The position numbers and the translations under genes were made by a program. DNA of 64,000 bases from Corynebacterium ulceribovis DSM 45146 (GTDB lineage: Bacteria > Actinomycetota > Actinomycetes > Mycobacteriales > Mycobacteriaceae), in contig NZ_AQUY01000001.1 in NCBI RefSeq assembly GCF_000372445.1, positions 497,449 through 561,448 of the forward strand, read 5' to 3'. Positions 59,947 to 64,000 of the stretch are shown piece by piece. Below the pieces are notes generated by a model. That model saw only the letters and a list, made by a program, of their open reading frames with translations. It searched no databases and was not told the origin of the DNA. Positions within the stretch are counted from its first letter, which is position 1. Each line of letters opens with the position of its first letter.

Positions 59947-61345
59947 GGCGCAGGAAAATCAGCGCCAACACGTAAAGCACAATCACGACCACGGCGACTG
60001 CAATGACTTGCTGCCGGGCGCTATCGTCAAAAAGCATCAAAAGGGTCAACCCGGCGATAAGCGCCAAGGTCAGCCACGTGGTGTACGGGAAGGCGCCAAC
60101 CTTAATTGGCATCTCACCAGCAGCTTCGTAGCGTGGTCGCAGACGCAGCTGAGAGGCGGCGATAAGGAACCAGATGACCAGCAAGCAGCCGCCCACTGCA
60201 TTGAGCAGGAATTCCATCAGGTTCGCTGGGTTCCACATCTGCAGGCCCACCGTGCCAAAAGCCATGACCACGGAAAGCACCACAGCGGTCTGTGGCACAT
60301 TGTTCCGGTTTAGCTTGCCGAAGATACGTGGTGCTTCGCCGCGGTGCGCCATGGAGTACACCAAGCGGGACGTGGCGTAAATCTGCGCGTTGAATGCCGA
60401 TAGCAGCGCCAGCACAATCACAACTTCCATGAACATCACGGCGCCAGGGATATTGGCGAGCTCCAGCACCTTGGTAAATGGCGAATCGGCAGCGGCGTTT
60501 GCACCATCAATGGTGGCGTATGGCAGCAGCAGGATAATCAGCAGCACCGAGCCGAGGTAGAACACGGTGATGCGGAAGATGACCGAACGGACCGCCGCCG
60601 AAATCGAACGGGTTGGGTCCTCGGATTCAGCAGCAGCGATAGTGACGATTTCAATACCACCGAAGGCGAACGCGACTGCCAGCAGACCAGCGGCAACACC
60701 TTCGAAACCATTCGGGAAGAAACCGGATTCCTCAATATGGGTGGTGCCGACAAACTCTGTGCCGGGCAGCAAACCGAAGACCAGCAGAGCGCCGATAATC
60801 AGGAACGCCACAATAACGGCGACCTTGATGAAGGCAAACCAGAATTCGAATTCACCGAAGCCGCGGACCGCAGCGAAGTTCACGACGGTGAAGAACAGCA
60901 CGGCGACTAGCGCTGGGATCCATGGCTCGACACCCCACCAGTTACCCATGATGGCACCGGCAGCGGTCATTTCCGCGCCGAGCACCATGATCAGCATGAA
61001 CCAGTACAGCCAGCCGGTGGTAAAACCGATGCGCGGGCCGAAGGCCTCGGCGGCGTAAGAAGCGAAGGAGCCGGAGCTTGGGGAAGCCGCGGACAGCTCA
61101 CCGAGAATACGCATCACCATCACCACAATGAAGGTGGCGATGAGGTAGGAAATCAGCACTGCTGGGCCGGCGGCTTTAATACCGACACCGGTGCCGAGGA
61201 ACAGCCCGGCACCAATAGCAGAGCCCAGCCCCATCATGGTCAGGTGACGCAGTTTGAGGCCGGGCTTGAGTTCATCGGTAGTGCCGTCGGTGCTAGCAGC
61301 AGCTGCCGTAGCCGTGCTGGACGGTTGGTTTGGAGACTCAGTCAT
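59912..61345 (-). CDS. Amino-acid permease, APC family (AroP/GabP-like)
   Basis: 477 residues, 12 helices. KLRHLTMMGLGSAIGAGLFLGTG near residues 31-53 is the conserved start of the AAT group, then GPAVLISYLIATFIVV, ELSAASPSSGSFASYA and FGFGGIEIVTIAAAESEDP-type text near 217. Uptake of amino acids by proton symport. In Corynebacterium glutamicum aroP lies between the dapC and dapD genes, so an aromatic amino-acid permease is a fair guess but not shown by sequence alone. TATGCT 6 bases before the ATG suggests a leaderless start. Overlaps dapC by 35 bases at the 3' ends. Confidence 0.85.
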   Translation of the reverse strand: MTESPNQPSSTATAAAASTDGTTDELKPGLKLRHLTMMGLGSAIGAGLFLGTGVGIKAAGPAVLISYLIATFIVVMVMRILGELSAASPSSGSFASYAAEAFGPRIGFTTGWLYWFMLIMVLGAEMTAAGAIMGNWWGVEPWIPALVAVLFFTVVNFAAVRGFGEFEFWFAFIKVAVIVAFLIIGALLVFGLLPGTEFVGTTHIEESGFFPNGFEGVAAGLLAVAFAFGGIEIVTIAAAESEDPTRSISAAVRSVIFRITVFYLGSVLLIILLLPYATIDGANAAADSPFTKVLELANIPGAVMFMEVVIVLALLSAFNAQIYATSRLVYSMAHRGEAPRIFGKLNRNNVPQTAVVLSVVMAFGTVGLQMWNPANLMEFLLNAVGGCLLVIWFLIAASQLRLRPRYEAAGEMPIKVGAFPYTTWLTLALIAGLTLLMLFDDSARQQVIAVAVVVIVLYVLALIFLRPTAKSTATQPE

Positions 61346-61351
61346 ATAAAC

Positions 61352-61357
61352 AGCATA
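61352..61357 (-). promoter_or_regulatory. -10 box TATGCT, leaderless start of the permease gene
   Basis: TATGCT, 6 bases, then the ATG at 61345. Confidence 0.5.
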
Positions 61358-61398
61358 GAACCGCCGCGCCGAATCCCAGAGTTGGGGCGGGAGAAATT

Positions 61399-62328
61399 CT
61401 ACGCCGGGTTCAGCCGGTCCACACAGATGTCACTGACGCCAGGGCGACGGTGGAAATGCAAATTGCTTTGGCCTTCAAGTTCAGCGGCGTAACCAGTGCG
61501 ATCTTCAGCAGTCAGGTACACCGGCATCTTTTTATCGATGAGAATGCCATTGTCCAAAATGCAGTTATCGCCGAGCGAGACTCCGATAACACCAGCGGAC
61601 ACCCCGATGGTGCAGTTCTCGCCGATGCTCAGTGGCAAACGGAAGCCAGTCTTATCCTGTTCCGCCATCAACGTGGCGGACAGTCCGACGCGGGTATTCG
61701 CCCCCACAACTACACCCGAGGACAGGCGGCCTTCGATTTTTGCTTCCCCGAGCGTGCCGGAGTTGAAGGACACGAAGCCTTCTCGCAGCACAGTGGTCCC
61801 AGAGGCGAGGACTGCGCCGAGGCGGACACGTTCTGCCTCGGCAATGCGAACCCCGGCGGGCACAACGTAGTCGACCATGCGGGGGAGCCGGTCGATGGAG
61901 TACACGTGAATCAGTCCCCGGGTGCGCAGCGAGGTGCGGACGTGCTCAAAATTGTCGGGCAGGCACGGGCCTTTGTTAGTCCACGCGACCACATTGAGCA
62001 GATCAAAGACGCCGTGCATATTCATGGAGTGTGGCGATACCAGCCGATGGGACAGCAGGTGTAGCCGCAGGTAAACATCGTGTGCGTCGACAGCAGGCTG
62101 AGACAGGTCGGCAATATTGGTTTCCACCGCAATCTGCTCAACCATTCGGTCTTCGTCAATACGCACCATGGAGAGCATTTTTGGGCTGAGATATTGTGCA
62201 CCCAACCGGACGGTGCCCGAGGGGCTTGGTTCGTCGGTCAATTGTGGTTCTGGGTACCAGGTATCCAGAATCGTGCCGTCCATTGCAATGTTGGCGATAC
62301 CCACGCCTCGGGCCCCAGATGTCAGCAT
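61399..62328 (-). CDS. dapD: Tetrahydrodipicolinate N-succinyltransferase
   Basis: 309 residues. RGVGIANIAMDGTILDTWYPEP opens the actinobacterial DapD, NMHGVFDLLNVVAWTNKGPC lies near residue 124, VDYVVPAGVRIAEAERVRLGAVLASGTTV begins the left-handed beta-helix, and GENCTIGVSAGVIGVSLGDNCILDNG continues it. It transfers succinyl from succinyl-CoA to tetrahydrodipicolinate in DAP synthesis, before dapC. The ATG at 62328 is supported by TACAAT 6 bases upstream, a leaderless start, so the frame extending to 62388 is not used. dapE is not adjacent. Confidence 0.94.
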   Translation of the reverse strand: MLTSGARGVGIANIAMDGTILDTWYPEPQLTDEPSPSGTVRLGAQYLSPKMLSMVRIDEDRMVEQIAVETNIADLSQPAVDAHDVYLRLHLLSHRLVSPHSMNMHGVFDLLNVVAWTNKGPCLPDNFEHVRTSLRTRGLIHVYSIDRLPRMVDYVVPAGVRIAEAERVRLGAVLASGTTVLREGFVSFNSGTLGEAKIEGRLSSGVVVGANTRVGLSATLMAEQDKTGFRLPLSIGENCTIGVSAGVIGVSLGDNCILDNGILIDKKMPVYLTAEDRTGYAAELEGQSNLHFHRRPGVSDICVDRLNPA

Positions 62329-62334
62329 GGCCCC

Positions 62335-62340
62335 ATTGTA
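62335..62340 (-). promoter_or_regulatory. -10 box TACAAT, leaderless start of dapD
   Basis: TACAAT, 6 bases, then the ATG at 62328: the clearest -10 of the set. Confidence 0.65.
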
Positions 62341-62453
62341 TCCCGCCATGCTGCAAACGGCTCCGGCAGTTAAGGTGGGTGCCACCACATGTCACATGTG
62401 TTTCAATTTTCCCGTAAGTAACTTATCGTCCACAGTCCACCGAGGAACTCGTT

Positions 62454-63296
62454 ATGGCACCTGAAAAAACTCCTTCCGAAGCCAAGCGCATGCTGCTGCG
62501 CGGGCCGATGTACATCCGGCCAGACGGACGGGACAACTCCAAACGATCCACCACGGACTACCGACTGCTGGACCGGGCGACGGACACCTCGTGGATGCAT
62601 ACCGACACCTGGCGTGTCCTGCGTATTCAATCCGAGTTTGTTGACGGTTTCGGCGCGCTCGCGGAAATTCCAAAAGCCGTGACGGTGTTTGGCTCAGCGC
62701 GTATTCAGCCGGGGCACCCTTACTACGACTTAGGCGTGGAAACTGGCCGGAAAATTGCTGAAGCTGGCTACGCCGTCATCACCGGTGGTGGCCCAGGTTT
62801 GATGGAGGCGCCGAACCGTGGCGCGCTGGAAGCTGAAGGTTTTTCGGTGGGGCTAGGCATTGAACTGCCGCATGAGCAGCACCTGAACCACTACCTCGAC
62901 CTCGGCATGAACTTTCGGTACTTCTTCGTCCGCAAGGTGATGTTTCTGAAGTATTCGCAGGCCTTCGTCGGGCTGCCCGGCGGTTTCGGCACACTGGATG
63001 AGCTATTTGAAGCCCTAGTGATGGTGCAGACCGGCAAAATTACCCGCTTCCCAATTGTGCTGTTGGGCACCGAGTTCTGGGGCGGACTAGTCGACTGGAT
63101 TGATGAGCGGCTGCTGGCCGAAGGCATGATCAGCGACGAAGATGTCGATCTGTACCTAGTGACCGACGACGTGGACGAGGCCATCCAGTACATCAAGGAT
63201 GCCCATGCCGGCCACCTGCAGGCCATGGAGGAACGTGAAGCCCGCGAAGCCGCGGCAGCTGAGCGTGCTAAATTCGCAGGTGATGAGACCGATTAA
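62454..63296 (+). CDS. LOG family (TIGR00730) nucleotide phosphoribohydrolase-like protein
   Basis: 280 residues. VTVFGSARIQPGHPYYDLG near residue 76, VITGGGPGLMEAPNRGA near 105-121 and FVGLPGGFGTLDELFEALV near 171-189 carry the PGGxGTxxE motif of the lysine-decarboxylase-like fold. Plant LOG enzymes release free cytokinins from their 5'-monophosphates; the Mycobacterium homologue Rv1205 acts similarly. An Arg/Lys-rich N-terminus of about 60 residues precedes the domain and an Ala/Glu tail follows. GAGGAA precedes the ATG. It overlaps folP2 by 14 bases and is divergent from dapD. Confidence 0.9.
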   Translation: MAPEKTPSEAKRMLLRGPMYIRPDGRDNSKRSTTDYRLLDRATDTSWMHTDTWRVLRIQSEFVDGFGALAEIPKAVTVFGSARIQPGHPYYDLGVETGRKIAEAGYAVITGGGPGLMEAPNRGALEAEGFSVGLGIELPHEQHLNHYLDLGMNFRYFFVRKVMFLKYSQAFVGLPGGFGTLDELFEALVMVQTGKITRFPIVLLGTEFWGGLVDWIDERLLAEGMISDEDVDLYLVTDDVDEAIQYIKDAHAGHLQAMEEREAREAAAAERAKFAGDETD

Positions 63297-64000
63297 CTGT
63301 GCGTTTCAGCCATCCGGTGTCCCCGCCGTGATGGCTATTGTCAATCGCACCCCCGACTCCTTTTACGACAAGGGCGCTACGTGGGGCATTGAGGCAGCGC
63401 TCGCTCGCGTGGACGCTGCAGTGACCGATGGCGCCAGCGTGATCGATATTGGCGGGGTGAAAGCAGGCCCCGGTCCCGAAGTTTCTGCTACCGAGGAAAT
63501 CGACCGGGTGGTGCCGCTCATTGCGGCGGTGCACGAGCGTTACCCAGACATCACGATCAGCGTGGACACTTGGCGTGCGGAGGTCGCGGATGTGGCGTGC
63601 CAAGCAGGCGCCGGGCTGGTCAATGACACTTGGGCTGGCGCGGACCCTGAGCTGGTGACCGTCGCGGGGCAGCATCGTGCTGGTTATGTCTGTTCGCATA
63701 CTGGGGGAGTGACACCCCGGACTCGCCCGTTCCGGGCGCATTTTGACGATGTCGTTGCGCAGGTCATTGCGGAGACGTCGGCTGCTGCGGAGCGCGCGGT
63801 ATCTCTTGGCGTGCCGGAGAACAAAATCCTCATTGATCCGACGCACGATTTCGGTAAGAACACTTTCCACGGGTTGGAGCTGCTGCGTCGTCTCGATGAA
63901 TTGGTCGCTACCGGCTGGCCGGTGTTGATGGCGCTGTCGAATAAGGACTTTGTGGGGGAGACAGTGGGCCGCGGGGTAGCCGACCGGGTTCCCGCGACGC
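63283..64000 (+). CDS. folP2: Dihydropteroate synthase-like FolP2 (cut by window end)
   Basis: The frame opens at the ATG at 63283, inside the end of the preceding gene, and runs to the window edge. MAIVNRTPDSFYDKGATWG near residue 17 and IDIGGVKAGPG near 60, then ISVDTWRAEVADVACQAGA and GLVNDTWAGADPEL, match the second dihydropteroate synthase FolP2 of mycobacteria and corynebacteria (a paralogue of FolP1 for which no clear synthase activity is shown). PTHDFGKNTFHGLELLRR follows. The C-terminus is outside the window. Position next to a LOG gene matches Rv1205-Rv1207. Confidence 0.9.
   Translation, partial: MRPINCAFQPSGVPAVMAIVNRTPDSFYDKGATWGIEAALARVDAAVTDGASVIDIGGVKAGPGPEVSATEEIDRVVPLIAAVHERYPDITISVDTWRAEVADVACQAGAGLVNDTWAGADPELVTVAGQHRAGYVCSHTGGVTPRTRPFRAHFDDVVAQVIAETSAAAERAVSLGVPENKILIDPTHDFGKNTFHGLELLRRLDELVATGWPVLMALSNKDFVGETVGRGVADRVPAT

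Overview
The window reads as chromosomal DNA of a Corynebacterium-like actinobacterium. Supporting signs are a mycothiol gene (mshB), an LpqW-type lipoprotein, a 7Fe ferredoxin FdxA, both diaminopimelate branches (ddh beside dapC and dapD), class II fructose bisphosphatase GlpX, a methionine-type NSS transporter with its small MetS subunit, many GTG/TTG starts and many apparently leaderless genes. Gene order follows two blocks known from Mycobacterium tuberculosis: phoH2-fum-glpX-DUF4245-xseB-xseA-ispH-DUF6542-ychF, and typA-lpqW-mshB-membrane protein-fdxA-dapC, then dapD, a LOG gene and folP2. I do not assign a species.

Layout. 1-4.8 kb: acyl-CoA dehydrogenase fragment, an enol-lactonase-like hydrolase with DUF5997, a divergent HTH-less LysR effector domain, PhoH with a PIN domain, and a GNAT acetyltransferase. 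4.8-10.9 kb: a 14-TM MFS exporter and two tandem NSS transporter/small-subunit pairs. 10.9-20.8 kb: conserved housekeeping block (fum, glpX, DUF4245, xseAB, ispH, DUF6542, AI-2E permease, ychF). 20.8-26.4 kb: accessory stretch of small, mostly single-gene units (possible SUKH protein, FMN reductase, YtoQ, VOC protein, 2H phosphoesterase, DUF1772, DUF3021, lipoprotein, PIG-L deacetylase). 26.5-31.8 kb: a peptide-type ABC importer operon. 31.8-37.4 kb: methyltransferase plus gamma-carbonic anhydrase, then glpD with an alkyl-DHAP-synthase-like flavoprotein and a divergent lipid kinase. 37.4-49.2 kb: zupT, DUF808, ddh, DUF3592, pncA, an M18 aminopeptidase, an M20D amidohydrolase, an acidic lipoprotein, a GT-C-like membrane protein and a calcium-type P-ATPase. 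49.3-53.1 kb: acyl-CoA dehydrogenase, a CsoR-family repressor with a Cys-Thr-Cys signature, a SUFU/DUF402 pair and a secreted protein. 53.2-64 kb: the typA-to-folP2 block.

Functional links. dapC, dapD and ddh feed meso-diaminopimelate for the cell wall. mshB makes mycothiol. GlpD makes DHAP, the likely substrate class for its neighbouring flavoprotein. Fumarase and GlpX serve central carbon flow.

No tRNA, rRNA, insertion sequence, prophage or CRISPR array was seen. The most interesting signals are the overlapping bidirectional leaderless promoter at 1.77 kb, the CstR-like repressor with its terminator/operator palindrome at 50.56 kb, the glycerol-ether-lipid-like cluster at 33-37 kb, the duplicated metPS module, and the 171-bp convergent gene overlap at 23.6 kb.
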